A stretch of 64,000 nucleotides of DNA from Leifsonia sp. ZF2019. Its GTDB lineage: Bacteria; Actinomycetota; Actinomycetes; Actinomycetales; Microbacteriaceae. The position numbers and the translations under genes were made by a program. Location: NCBI RefSeq assembly GCF_019924635.1, contig NZ_CP065037.1:3968001-4032000 (forward strand). Direction: 5' to 3'. The notes below the pieces were generated by a model. The model did no database searches. It was not told the DNA's origin and saw nothing but the letters and a program-made list of their open reading frames with translations. The stretch's first letter is position 1. The number at the start of each line of letters is the position of its first letter. Below, piece after piece: positions 43,465-52,086 of the stretch.

Positions 43465-45642
43465 ATGCCTTTACCCCTTTCCGGTTCGTCCCGGCTACGC
43501 CGAGGAGCGCTCGCGAGCCTCGCTCTGCTCGGCGTGACTGCCGCACTGCTCTCCGTCCCGACGAGTGCGAATGCCGCGGGCGGGTCGGCATTGACCACAG
43601 AGACCTTCGCGAACCAGGATGTGCCGGACGCACGCTGGGTGGGTCTGGGGGATGCGTGCCTGACGGCAGCACCGGCGGGTGCTCGGGCTCGCGCCGGCGC
43701 TTCGAATCTCGGCGGGTGCTCGAAGACGCAGGACTCGGTGACGAATCTCGGATCGGGATCGGATGGATATCTGCAGCTGACGGACAACTCAGGCGCAAGC
43801 ACAGCCGCAGCGGTGCTGAACAGGGCGTTCCCGTCGTCGGCGGGCCTGCAGATGACCTTCGATGAGTATCAGTACGCGACGTCCGATACCGGGCTCGGAC
43901 CGGCGGACGGCATCGGGTTCTTCCTGACGGACGGGGCCTACACCCTCACTCGGCCAGGGCCGCAAGGAGCGGGGTACGGTGGCGCGCTCGGCTATGCGTC
44001 GATCGAAGACCAGGCAGGCATCCCGCACGGCTATCTCGGACTCGGTCTCGACGTCTACGGCAACTACGAGGATCAACCCTACGTAGGGACATCGTGCGCT
44101 GAGCCGCACCCGCAAGCGCCGAACAGCATCACGCTCCGCGGGCCCGGTGACGGCACCGACGGGTACTGCATCGCCGGGACCACGGGGTATGCGGGCTTGC
44201 GCAACGCTCCCGCGACCGCTCCCGGCGGCGCACAGGGCGCCCCGCAGCGTGTGATGGTGACGATCTCCCCGACCACCGCCGCTGACCCGTTCCCGACGGT
44301 GACGGTGACGGTCAACGGCGCTCAGGTGCTGCAGGAGAAGATGACGACCCCCGTCCCGGCCACTTTGAAGCTCGGCTTCGCGGCTTCGACGGGTGGAGGC
44401 CATGAAGTGCACATGATCCGGAACGTGAGTGTGTCCACGGTCGACGGTCTCGGCGGGATCACCCTCGCCAAGACGGTCGACCACACCGTCGGCACCGGCA
44501 CTGACAAGACGATCTTCACTCAGGGAGACACCGTCCCCTACACCTTCCTCGTCACCAACACCGGCGGAGAGGCCCTGTCCGACATCCACCTCACCGACCC
44601 GAAGATCGCCGACATCACCTGCCCAGCAACCACGCTGCAACCCGCGGATTCCTTCACCTGTACCGGCCTTTACGGTCCGCTCACCGCCGCGGAGGCTGCC
44701 GCGGGCAGGTTCGACAACACCGCCACGGTCACCGGCATCGACACCGACGGCGGAACACAGACCAGCACCTCGTCGGCGACGATCCCGACCTTCGAGTCCG
44801 CTCCCCTCTCCATCACCAAGCACGTCACCGGCACGGGTGCCTCCGCGGTTCCGTCCGGCACCTCGTACACCGTCCAGTACTCCTACCCGTCAGGGAGCTA
44901 TGAACCGGTCAGCACGGCACCGGACGGGTCCACGAACACCTATCCGGCAGGATCGGGAACGCTGACTGTCACCAACGATGGAACGACATCAACCAGCTCA
45001 CGGATCCCCACCGGTGCTGTCGTCACCCTCACGGAAGACGCCGCGTCACCGGTCGACGGCACGCAGTGGGGAACGCCGACGTTCAGCGAGAACCCGGTGA
45101 CGATCGGTTCGGACTCCGCGACCGCCGTGACACTCGACAACCCGATCGCGGCCGACCGGGGATCGGTGGCATGGTCGAAGGTGGCCAGCGTCGGAGGCGA
45201 GCTGCTCTCCGGTTCGCAGTGGCTGCTCACCGGTCCGGACGGGTACGCGAAGACCGTGACCGACAACGGCGCCAACGACGCGGACGGCACCGCCGGCAGG
45301 CTCGCCGTGAACGATCTGGCGTGGGGCGGATACACACTGACGGAGACGAAGGCACCTGCCGGGTATGTTCTCGACAAGAGTGCCCACACCTTCACCATCA
45401 GCGCCAGCGACCTGGCCGCCGCACTCGGCGCCATCGCCAACACCCCGGCACCCATCCCGCCCACACCGAAGCCCTCCGCTGCTGGATACCCGGTTCCAGG
45501 CGCTGCAGTGAACACGGGCGGCACCATGGGAAGCGGGAACCTGCTTCCGCTGTGGGTGGGGCTGCTCCTTCTCGGCCTGACTGTGCTTGGAGCCGTCACC
45601 GTCATCGCCGTCCGGCATCGGGTGCTGGGCGACCGCCGATGA
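43465..45642 (+). CDS. Lectin-like surface protein with SpaA-type domains
   Basis: The 725-aa protein starts at ATG 43465 (GAGGT 5 nt upstream) with a signal peptide ending SANAAG (~residue 37). Residues ~40-330 look like an L-type lectin fold (GFFLTDGAYTLTRPGPQGAG, GYLGLGLDVYGNY, FGFAAST-like end). Then a DUF11-like Ig repeat (VDHTVGTGTDKTIFTQGDTV) and SpaA/prealbumin-like repeats (YTLTETKAPAGYVL). The C-terminus is NTGG, a transmembrane helix and RHR, a sorting-signal shape without LPxTG. The sortase gene lies 228 bp downstream. Probably a glycan-binding wall protein. Confidence 0.83.
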   Translation: MPLPLSGSSRLRRGALASLALLGVTAALLSVPTSANAAGGSALTTETFANQDVPDARWVGLGDACLTAAPAGARARAGASNLGGCSKTQDSVTNLGSGSDGYLQLTDNSGASTAAAVLNRAFPSSAGLQMTFDEYQYATSDTGLGPADGIGFFLTDGAYTLTRPGPQGAGYGGALGYASIEDQAGIPHGYLGLGLDVYGNYEDQPYVGTSCAEPHPQAPNSITLRGPGDGTDGYCIAGTTGYAGLRNAPATAPGGAQGAPQRVMVTISPTTAADPFPTVTVTVNGAQVLQEKMTTPVPATLKLGFAASTGGGHEVHMIRNVSVSTVDGLGGITLAKTVDHTVGTGTDKTIFTQGDTVPYTFLVTNTGGEALSDIHLTDPKIADITCPATTLQPADSFTCTGLYGPLTAAEAAAGRFDNTATVTGIDTDGGTQTSTSSATIPTFESAPLSITKHVTGTGASAVPSGTSYTVQYSYPSGSYEPVSTAPDGSTNTYPAGSGTLTVTNDGTTSTSSRIPTGAVVTLTEDAASPVDGTQWGTPTFSENPVTIGSDSATAVTLDNPIAADRGSVAWSKVASVGGELLSGSQWLLTGPDGYAKTVTDNGANDADGTAGRLAVNDLAWGGYTLTETKAPAGYVLDKSAHTFTISASDLAAALGAIANTPAPIPPTPKPSAAGYPVPGAAVNTGGTMGSGNLLPLWVGLLLLGLTVLGAVTVIAVRHRVLGDRR

Positions 45643-45649
45643 TGGAGAA

Positions 45650-45701
45650 GTCCCGGCTCGGTCGTGGTGATGTGCTGCTTCTTCGCAGCACGAGCCGGGA
45701 C
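45650..45701 (+). terminator. Compound hairpin after surface gene
   Basis: GTCCCGGCTCG (45650-45660) pairs with 45691-45701, enclosing a second stem TGCTGC/GCAGCA (45673-45690). It lies 8 nt after the stop codon. It may partly end the transcript before the sortase gene. Confidence 0.65.
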
Positions 45702-45869
45702 CGCACGGTGGTCGCGAACCCGTCACGGCGCGCAACAGCATGCCGTGGCGGCGGAACCGTGTTCGCTTGACACGATGAGCACGGTCAGAGACGTCGGGCA
45801 GGCGGGGATAATCGGGACCCCGCCTGGCCGACCCCTCCCTCGATCGCATCGGACGAAGAGACGACACCA

Positions 45870-46508
45870 GTGAAACACCGCACCCAGAAGCTCTCCCTGC
45901 TCCTCGTTGCGGTGATCGTAGCGTGCGGGCTCATCGTCACTGGAGCCGTTGGCCTGTGGGAGACGCTGAACCACCCGGAGGCCAGAACCGCCCTGGATAT
46001 GCGCGGTGATTCCGTCGAGCTCGACCCTGGCGAGGTCCCCGTTCCAGCAGCATCATCCCGCGCCGTCCCCGATACAGGAGATCGGCTCATCGTCTCCTCC
46101 GTCGGTCTCGACGTCCCGATCGGCGCGCTTGACGCGGTGGGCGGTCAGATCACCCCGCCCGGCTTCACCTCGGCGTACGTCGTCCGCAACATGGGTGTGG
46201 ATCTCGCGGACGGTGAGGAGGGCACCGTGTTCCTGGTGATGCACTCCCTGCGGAACGGGGCCGTCGGCCCCGGCAACTACCTCGCCGATGTGACGACCCG
46301 ACGATCGAAGCTCGCAATCGGAGCCAGTGTCGAGGCAGCGGGACATCGTTACACCGTCACGGGGTCGCAACTCGTGCCAAAGGCGAGCATCGCGGAGAAC
46401 GCGACGGTCTGGGCCAACACCCCCCGCCGGCTGTTGCTGATCACCTGCCTCGAGCGCGCAGACGGCACACCCTCCACCCAGAATCTCATCATCACCGCAA
46501 CCGGCTAG
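45870..46508 (+). CDS. Sortase family transpeptidase
   Basis: The 212-aa protein has an N-terminal membrane helix (LSLLLVAVIVACGLIVTGAVGLW) and a sortase barrel: catalytic His in TVFLVMHSLRN and Cys in RRLLLITCLER. After the Cys the sequence is STQNLIITA where class E enzymes have S-x-x-R-L-I-V, so the catalytic Arg appears to be Asn or is supplied from elsewhere, such as LER. It resembles class E/F sortases, which attach proteins to peptidoglycan outside the membrane. Likely substrates are the preceding surface protein and the LASTG protein at 33689-34360. Confidence 0.85.
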   Translation: MKHRTQKLSLLLVAVIVACGLIVTGAVGLWETLNHPEARTALDMRGDSVELDPGEVPVPAASSRAVPDTGDRLIVSSVGLDVPIGALDAVGGQITPPGFTSAYVVRNMGVDLADGEEGTVFLVMHSLRNGAVGPGNYLADVTTRRSKLAIGASVEAAGHRYTVTGSQLVPKASIAENATVWANTPRRLLLITCLERADGTPSTQNLIITATG

Positions 46509-46582
46509 CCGCACAGAGCGACCCGTTCGAACGGCGGTCACGGTTGACACGGGGCGCGACGAGCCGCGAGTAGCCTGGCGGC

Positions 46583-47245
46583 ATGAGTGCGAGCGGTGTG
46601 GAGCGCCGTGCCGACGAGGCGCGGGCGGAGGTGCGGCGGCGGTTCGACGACCGGGCGCCGACCTACGACGAGAGCGCGATGCATCGCGGGCTGGCGGAGG
46701 CCGTCGCGGACTTCATCGTGGCGGAGGGCGGCGCGGCCGGGGTCGGCGACATCCTCGACGTGGCGACGGGCACGGGGCTCGTGCTGCGGGCGCTGCGTGA
46801 TCGGGGCGCGCGCGGGCGCATGGTCGGGGTCGATCTCGCGCCGCGGATGCTGGAGGTCGCCCGCCGCCACCTGCCCGATTCCGAGCTGATCGAGACGGAT
46901 GCGGCCTCCCTCCCGCTGCCCGACGCGACGGTCGACCTGGTCACGTGCGTGACGGGCCTGCAGCTCTTCACGGACGCGCCGGCGGCGATCCGGGAGTGGG
47001 CGCGCGTGTTGCGACCGGGAGGGCGCGTGGTGACGGCGACGTTCGTCGCGTTCGACTCGACACGGCACCGGGCTGCGCCGCCGGCCGCGATGCTGCACCA
47101 CGAGCCTTTCCGCAGCGTGGACGCGCTGAACGAGACATTCGCACCGGCCGGTCTTCGGGTGCGTCGCACAGCTCGCTGGACCGACGGCGCCGACGACCTC
47201 CTCATCGCGGAGCTGGTGGCGGGCCCCGGCGCGGTGGACGCGTGA
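46583..47245 (+). CDS. SAM-dependent methyltransferase, class I
   Basis: The 220-aa protein has the SAM motif I DILDVATGTGLVLRAL, acidic motif II VGVDLAPRML and motif post-II ASLPLPDATVDLVTCVTGLQ, as in UbiE/Methyltransf_11. The acceptor is unknown. TAGCCT (46571-46576) lies 6 nt before ATG with no Shine-Dalgarno, so probably leaderless. The stop overlaps the next gene's GTG start (GTGA), coupling it to the hexapeptide protein. Confidence 0.9.
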   Translation: MSASGVERRADEARAEVRRRFDDRAPTYDESAMHRGLAEAVADFIVAEGGAAGVGDILDVATGTGLVLRALRDRGARGRMVGVDLAPRMLEVARRHLPDSELIETDAASLPLPDATVDLVTCVTGLQLFTDAPAAIREWARVLRPGGRVVTATFVAFDSTRHRAAPPAAMLHHEPFRSVDALNETFAPAGLRVRRTARWTDGADDLLIAELVAGPGAVDA

Positions 47246-47799
47246 GCGGCATCCACCCGACGGCATGGGTCGCCTCCTCCGCCGTCCTCACGGGCGACGT
47301 CACACTCGGGCCGGGCGCGCGGGTGCTCTCAGGTGCGGTCGTCGACGGCAGTCGGGGCGCCGTCGTCATCGGCGAGGACTCCCTGATCATGGAGCACGCG
47401 GTGCTGCGGGGACGGAGTGCGCATCCCCTGATCGTGGGCGACGCCGTGCTGGTCGGCCCGCACACCAATGTCACGGGCGCGACGATCGAGGACGAGGTGT
47501 TCATCGCCACCGGCGCGTGCGTCTTCGCCGGAGCGGTGGTCGGCGCGCGATCGGAGCTGCGCATCCACGCCGTGCTGCAAGTCGGCTCGGTGCTGTCGCC
47601 CGACACGGTCGTTCCCATCGGGTGGATCGCCGCCGGGGACCCCGCTCAGCTCTTCTCGCCCGATCGCCACGACGAGCTCTGGGCGGTGCAGAGCACGCTG
47701 GACTTCCCCGGCCTCATGTACGGCGTCCCGCGCGGCACGTCGATGCGCGAGATCATGCGGCGCCAGAGCGAAGCGTACGGATCGCCCGACGCCGGATGA
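47242..47799 (+). CDS. Left-handed beta-helix (hexapeptide) protein, gamma-carbonic-anhydrase-like
   Basis: The 185-aa protein is built of hexapeptide repeats ([LIV]-G-x4 pattern: SSAVLTGDVTLGPGARVLSG, LIMEHAVLRGRSAHPLIVGD, EDEVFIATGACVFAGAVVGA). Trimeric left-handed beta helices of this size include gamma carbonic anhydrases and CaiE-like acetyltransferases. The three metal histidines of true carbonic anhydrases are not all clear (MEHAVL, GPHTNV, RIHAVL could supply them). The 3' end overlaps a convergent gene by 47 nt. Confidence 0.82.
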   Translation: MSGIHPTAWVASSAVLTGDVTLGPGARVLSGAVVDGSRGAVVIGEDSLIMEHAVLRGRSAHPLIVGDAVLVGPHTNVTGATIEDEVFIATGACVFAGAVVGARSELRIHAVLQVGSVLSPDTVVPIGWIAAGDPAQLFSPDRHDELWAVQSTLDFPGLMYGVPRGTSMREIMRRQSEAYGSPDAG

Positions 47800-48292
47800 C
47801 CAGCGGCACGACGATCCACAGCACGACGACGACGGCGAAGACGACAGCGGCGGCGACGAACCCGGCCCCGGTGCCGAGCAGGAAGTCGACGATGAACATC
47901 ACGATGCCGGTGAAGAGCAGCGATGCAGCGGCCAGGCAGACGATCAGCAGCCTGCTGCCGTACGAGACGAGCTGCTCCTTCATCCGGCGGTGGAAGAGAA
48001 TGCGGTGCAGCGCCACCGGGGCGAGCGCCAGCAGCGTGATGAGGACCGCCAGCAGCACGAGGACGATGTAGACGCCGACATCGAACGGCGGGAGCTCGCC
48101 GAAACGCTGCTGGAAGGGCAGCGTCAGCAGGAAGGCGGCGACGATCTGAGTGCCGGTCTGGAAGACGCGGAACTCTTGGAGCAGTTCGTTCCAGTTGCGG
48201 TCGGCGCGCTGGCTCGCCGTCTCGGGGCGACCGTCGCCGGGCACCGCGTCGCGCTCGTCGGCAGCGGGGGCGGCGTCGCGCGGTTCATCCAT
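47753..48292 (-). CDS. DUF6328 family four-helix membrane protein
   Basis: The 179-aa protein has a charged N-terminal tail (~35 residues), then RNWNELLQEFRVFQTGTQIV AAFLL-type start and four transmembrane helices, ending RRRAIRTL. The motif ELLQEFRVFQTGTQ followed by LPFQQRF marks the DUF6328 family of actinobacteria. Role unknown, plasma membrane. It is convergent with and overlaps the hexapeptide gene by 47 nt. Confidence 0.8.
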   Translation of the reverse strand: MDEPRDAAPAADERDAVPGDGRPETASQRADRNWNELLQEFRVFQTGTQIVAAFLLTLPFQQRFGELPPFDVGVYIVLVLLAVLITLLALAPVALHRILFHRRMKEQLVSYGSRLLIVCLAAASLLFTGIVMFIVDFLLGTGAGFVAAAVVFAVVVVLWIVVPLVIRRRAIRTLRSGAA

Positions 48293-48346
48293 GACACGAG
48301 CATGGGAGGGTTGCGCCGTCCGGTCAAGGGGACGGCGCCCGCGGCC

Positions 48347-48676
48347 TCAGACCGTCGGCTCCGGCTCGGGCTCCGGCTCGGGAGCCCTGTGCAGGGGAGG
48401 GTCGGGACGGAAGCCGGCGGTGGCCTCGTCGTAGGTGGTGTGCTTGCGCGCGGGATGCGACTCCGCCGGCGGAGGAACGTCGGCCTTGCTCAGGGCGTGC
48501 AGCACCAGCTGCTCCACGAGCGCGGCGGCCGTGGTGTCGCGATGCCGCGCGATGCGGACGAGGGCCGCGTACTCCCGCTCTCCGAGCCGGAAGGTCAGCG
48601 GGATCCCGGAGGGCGCACGGCCGGGCCCGTGCGCGGAGGCCGGCTGGACCGCCTCCCCAGCCTGAGAATCCTTCAT
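48347..48676 (-). CDS. 109-aa ribbon-helix-helix-like protein
   Basis: The middle of the protein (GIPLTFRLGEREYAALVRIA, then RDTTAAALVEQLVLHAL) has the pattern of a CopG/Arc ribbon-helix-helix DNA-binding domain: a short strand followed by two helices. The C-terminus is Pro/Glu-rich (APEPEPEPEPTV) and disordered. The promoter region upstream carries a perfect 12-bp inverted repeat (48690-48743), fitting autoregulation. No toxin partner gene is adjacent. The DUF6328 gene lies 54 nt downstream on the same strand. Confidence 0.65.
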   Translation of the reverse strand: MKDSQAGEAVQPASAHGPGRAPSGIPLTFRLGEREYAALVRIARHRDTTAAALVEQLVLHALSKADVPPPAESHPARKHTTYDEATAGFRPDPPLHRAPEPEPEPEPTV

Positions 48677-48689
48677 GTCTCAAGGATCG

Positions 48690-48743
48690 CACGGAACGGA
48701 TGATTTGTACCCTTTTTCGATCCAGAACTGTATCCGTTCCGTG
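48690..48743. promoter_or_regulatory. Inverted repeat flanking an AT-rich promoter
   Basis: CACGGAACGGAT (48690-48701) and its exact complement (48732-48743) flank 30 bp of AT-rich DNA containing GGGTACAAAT on the minus strand, a likely -10 for the gene at 48347-48676. The arms would suit two DNA-bound dimers. Confidence 0.65.
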
Positions 48744-48786
48744 AGAGCGCGCTCATCCGCAGCGGTCGCCGCCCAACCCCGGCGTC

Positions 48787-48841
48787 GAGGTTCACGACGT
48801 GGCGCTCATTCCGCCGGAATGGCCGCAACGACGTGAACCTC
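48787..48841. repeat. Dispersed intergenic palindrome, family 1, copy 2
   Basis: An imperfect 55-bp palindrome beginning GAGGTTCACGACGTGGCGC and ending GTGAACCTC. It is clearly related to 4456-4511 (shared GGTTCACGACGT and CATTCCG cores). It lies 9 nt past the stop codon of the NmrA-like gene and may end its transcript. Confidence 0.65.
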
Positions 48842-48849
48842 GGCGACCG

Positions 48850-49713
48850 TCAGCGGTCGCGGAGGAACTCGTCGAGCGAGAGAGGTGCGCGGCCGGTGAC
48901 CCGCTCGACCGCGTCGCTCGCCCCGGCGAGCTCACCCGCGGCGATGGCCGTGTACGTCGACACCCACGCGTCGTACTGCCAATCGGGGGCCTCCCACCGC
49001 TTGCGCGACTCGTAGGCCTCCGGGATGGTCTCGTCGTGGAACGAGACGGCCCGGCCGAGCCGGCGCGACAACGTCTCGGCGACCTCCGCCATCGTCAGCT
49101 CTTCCGGTCCAGTGAGGTCGTAGGTGACGTCGCGATGCCGCTCGGGATGCTGCAGGGCGATGGCCGCGACCCGGGCGACGTCCGCCCGCGCCACCATCGC
49201 CGCCCGTCCGGTGCCCGCCGGGCCGCGGATGACCCCGTCCTCCCCGACCATGTACTCGACGAAGTCGAGGTACAGGTTGTCGCGCAGGAACGTGTGGGCC
49301 ATGCCGGTGGCGCGGATGCGCTCCTCCGTCGCGTAGTGGTCGCGGGCGAGGGTGAATGTCGCGTCGGGTGCGGCCCCGAAGAACGAGGTGTAGACGATGT
49401 GCCGCACGCCTGCGTCGGCCGCGGCGTCGACGAACGTGAAGTGCTCTCGCAGGCGCTCGGCGTTCTCCGCCGCGGACACCATGAAGAGCGTGTCCACGCC
49501 CGCGAGCGCGGTGCGCGCCTGTTCCGCGTCGCCGTACGCGCACGAGACGGTCACCGTCCCGGACAGAGGCGGCGCCTTCGCGGGCGTGCGGGCGAGCATC
49601 CGGAACGGAACCCCAGCGTCTGCGAGAGCGGCCGCGGTCAGCCGCCCGACCGTCCCCGTCACGCCGGTCACCGCGAGCGTCGGCATCTCCTGCTGAGTCA
49701 TGCTTCCATCCAA
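48850..49713 (-). CDS. NAD(P)-binding NmrA-like SDR
   Basis: The ~287-aa protein has an atypical-SDR Rossmann motif LAVTGVTGTVGRLTAAALAD and the pattern of NmrA/QOR2-like proteins (FVDAAADAGVRHIVYTSFFG, YATEERIRATGMAHTFLRDN). Such proteins reduce quinones or sense NADP. Starts at 49713 (GAGAGG 4 nt upstream) and 49701 are both possible. It stands alone between two intergenic repeat elements. Confidence 0.85.
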   Translation of the reverse strand: MDGSMTQQEMPTLAVTGVTGTVGRLTAAALADAGVPFRMLARTPAKAPPLSGTVTVSCAYGDAEQARTALAGVDTLFMVSAAENAERLREHFTFVDAAADAGVRHIVYTSFFGAAPDATFTLARDHYATEERIRATGMAHTFLRDNLYLDFVEYMVGEDGVIRGPAGTGRAAMVARADVARVAAIALQHPERHRDVTYDLTGPEELTMAEVAETLSRRLGRAVSFHDETIPEAYESRKRWEAPDWQYDAWVSTYTAIAAGELAGASDAVERVTGRAPLSLDEFLRDR

Positions 49714-49746
49714 CCTCTCCGCAGGGCCGCGCGCCAGGTCGGGCCG

Positions 49747-49810
49747 CCGAGGCGGCGGATAATCAGCCGCCTCGGCGCATTTCGTGCGAGTTCGAGCCGT
49801 CTCGACGGCA
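49747..49810. repeat. Dispersed intergenic element, family 2, copy 2
   Basis: GCCGAGGCGGC pairs perfectly with GCCGCCTCGGC 9 nt later; a second part reads TTCGTGCGAGTTCGAGCCG. It aligns without gaps to 11740 onward. It lies just past the araA stop codon and could serve as the ara operon terminator. Confidence 0.65.
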
Positions 49811-49831
49811 CCGTGACGGAGAAGTCAGGGG

Positions 49832-51364
49832 TCAGATTCCGCGGGCGAGGCGGTAGTAGGCGGCGTTCCAGTCGAGCTCGCGCTCGAAACCGCGCAGGGT
49901 CGTCGCCTCGTCGATCACGAGCAGCTCGGTGCGGGCGATGCGCGCGAAGTCGGCGAAGGCCTCCACACCGACCGCGGTGCTCATGACGGTGTGATGCGCG
50001 GCGCCGGCCTCGAGCCACGCGGTGGCGGAGGTCGTGAAGTCGGGGGCCGGCTTCCACACGGCGCGGCCGACCGGGAGCTTGGGCAGCGGAGCCGTCGGCT
50101 CGACGACCTCCACCACGTTCGCCACGAGGCGGAAGCGGTCGCGCATGTCCGAGAGCGCCACCACGACCGCGGGGCCGGGCGTCGCGGTGAAGACCAGGCG
50201 CACCGGGTCGTCCTTGCCGCCGATCCCGAGCGGGTGCACCTCGAGCGTCGGCTTCGCCGTCGTGAGCGTCGGGGAGACCTCGAGCATGTGCGCGCCCAGG
50301 ATGCGCTCGTCGCCCGGCGTCATGTCGTAGGTGTAGTCCTCCATGAGGGAGGCTCCGCCCGGCAGCCCCGCTCCCATCACGTTCGCGGCGCGCACGAGGA
50401 TCGCGGTCTTCCAGTCGCCCTCGGCGCCGAATCCGTAGCCCTCGGCCATGAGCCTCTGCACGGCGAGGCCGGGGAGCTGCTTCAGCGCGCCGAGGTCCTC
50501 GAAGCTGGTCGTGAAGGCGCCGAACCCGCCGCCCTCGAGGAAGGAGCGCAGACCCAGCTCGATCGCGGCACCGTCGCGCAGCGACTGGTGGCGGTCGGCT
50601 CCGCGTCGCAGTTCGGGCGCGACGTCGTAGAGCTCCTCGTACTCGGCGACGAGCGCATCCACGTCGGCGGACGACGCGGCGGCCACGGCGTCGGCCAGCT
50701 CGTTGACGCCCCAGGTGTTGACCTGCACGCCGAACGCGAGCTCGGCCTCCGTCTTGTCGCCCTCGGTCACCGCGACGAAGCGCATGTTGTCGCCGAAGCG
50801 CGCGAGCTTGAGGGAGCGCGTCGCCGCCCACCCTGCTGCTGCACGGGTCCACGTGCCGATGCGCGCAGTGACCGTCGGGTCGCTCACATGGCCCACGACC
50901 GTGGTGCGCGGGATGCTCAGCCGGGTCTGGATGTACCCGAACTCGCGGTCACCGTGCGCGGCCTGGTTGAGGTTCATGAAGTCGAAGTCGATCTCGCCCC
51001 ACGGCAGCTCGACGTTGGCCTGCGTGTGGAAGTGGAGGAGCGGCTTCTGCAGCGCGTCGAGGCCGGTGATCCACATCTTCGCGGGGCTGAAGGTGTGCAT
51101 CCACGCGACGAGACCGATGACGGTGTCGTCGGCGTTGGCCTCCAGCATCACGCGGCGGATGGCGTCGGAGTCGGTGAGCACCGGTTTCCAGACCACGCGC
51201 ACCGGCACATCGGCGGATGCGCCCAGCTGGTCGGCGATCCCGCGCGACTGCTCGGCGACCTGCGCGAGGGTCGCCGGTCCGTAGAGGTGCTGGCTGCCGG
51301 TGAGGAACCAGATCTCGTAGCCGTCGAGCGTGGCGGAGTTCGGGGAGGGAGTGAGCTTCGGCAT
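49832..51364 (-). CDS. araA: L-arabinose isomerase
   Basis: The 510-aa protein matches AraA along its length: [11 protein letters not shown] at the N-terminus, [16 protein letters not shown], the substrate/metal region [16 protein letters not shown], and MLEVSPTL. It interconverts L-arabinose and L-ribulose with a divalent metal in the cytosol. It is the last gene of araB-araD-araA; its ATG overlaps the araD stop (TGATG), so the enzymes are produced together. Confidence 0.96.
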   Translation of the reverse strand: MPKLTPSPNSATLDGYEIWFLTGSQHLYGPATLAQVAEQSRGIADQLGASADVPVRVVWKPVLTDSDAIRRVMLEANADDTVIGLVAWMHTFSPAKMWITGLDALQKPLLHFHTQANVELPWGEIDFDFMNLNQAAHGDREFGYIQTRLSIPRTTVVGHVSDPTVTARIGTWTRAAAGWAATRSLKLARFGDNMRFVAVTEGDKTEAELAFGVQVNTWGVNELADAVAAASSADVDALVAEYEELYDVAPELRRGADRHQSLRDGAAIELGLRSFLEGGGFGAFTTSFEDLGALKQLPGLAVQRLMAEGYGFGAEGDWKTAILVRAANVMGAGLPGGASLMEDYTYDMTPGDERILGAHMLEVSPTLTTAKPTLEVHPLGIGGKDDPVRLVFTATPGPAVVVALSDMRDRFRLVANVVEVVEPTAPLPKLPVGRAVWKPAPDFTTSATAWLEAGAAHHTVMSTAVGVEAFADFARIARTELLVIDEATTLRGFERELDWNAAYYRLARGI

Positions 51365-52086
51365 CAGGAGGCACCTTCCGGGTTCTGTCCGTAGACGTTC
51401 TGGTAGCGGTCGAAGAGGCGGTCGATCGCCTCCGGCGGGATGGGAACGAGCGGGCCGCCCTGCCGCGCGAGATGCACCGTCCGCGCGACGTCCTCCGCCA
51501 TGACGGCGGCCTTGACGGCGTCACGGCCGTCCGTGCCGATGGTGAACACGCCGTGGTTCTGCATCAGGACGGCGCGGCTGCGGTGCCCGGCCAGCGTCGC
51601 GACGATCCCGCGGCCGATGGAGTCGTCGCCGATGATCGCGAACGGGCCGACCGGGATCTCGCCGCCGAACTCGTCCGCCATGGCGGTGATGACGCACGGG
51701 ATGGGCTCGGCTCGGGCAGCCCAGGCGGTCGCGTAGGTGGAGTGGGTGTGGACGACGCCGCCGACCTCGGGCATCTCGCGGTAGACGTATGCGTGCGCGG
51801 CCGTGTCGGAGGAAGGGGACCGGTCACATCCGAGCGAGCCGGCGACGACCTCCCCGTCGAGCGTGCACAGGATCATGTTCTCGGGCGCGAGATCGTCGTA
51901 GTCGACGCCGCTGGGCTTGATGACGAAGAGATCCTCGCCCGGGACACGGCCGGAGACGTTTCCGCCCGTCCAGACGACGAGTCCATAGCGCACGAGCTCG
52001 GCGTGCAGCGCAGCGACCTGCTCGCGCACGCGGCGGACGGCGGGGGTCTCGGGATGCGGGACGGCGGCGGTGTCGGCGGGGGTCAC
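51364..52086 (-). CDS. araD: L-ribulose-5-phosphate 4-epimerase
   Basis: The 240-aa class II aldolase-fold protein has [50 protein letters not shown] and the zinc ligands HTHSTYA with a later His in [11 protein letters not shown]. It makes D-xylulose 5-phosphate from L-ribulose 5-phosphate. The GTG start overlaps the araB stop (GTGA). Confidence 0.94.
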   Translation of the reverse strand: MTPADTAAVPHPETPAVRRVREQVAALHAELVRYGLVVWTGGNVSGRVPGEDLFVIKPSGVDYDDLAPENMILCTLDGEVVAGSLGCDRSPSSDTAAHAYVYREMPEVGGVVHTHSTYATAWAARAEPIPCVITAMADEFGGEIPVGPFAIIGDDSIGRGIVATLAGHRSRAVLMQNHGVFTIGTDGRDAVKAAVMAEDVARTVHLARQGGPLVPIPPEAIDRLFDRYQNVYGQNPEGAS

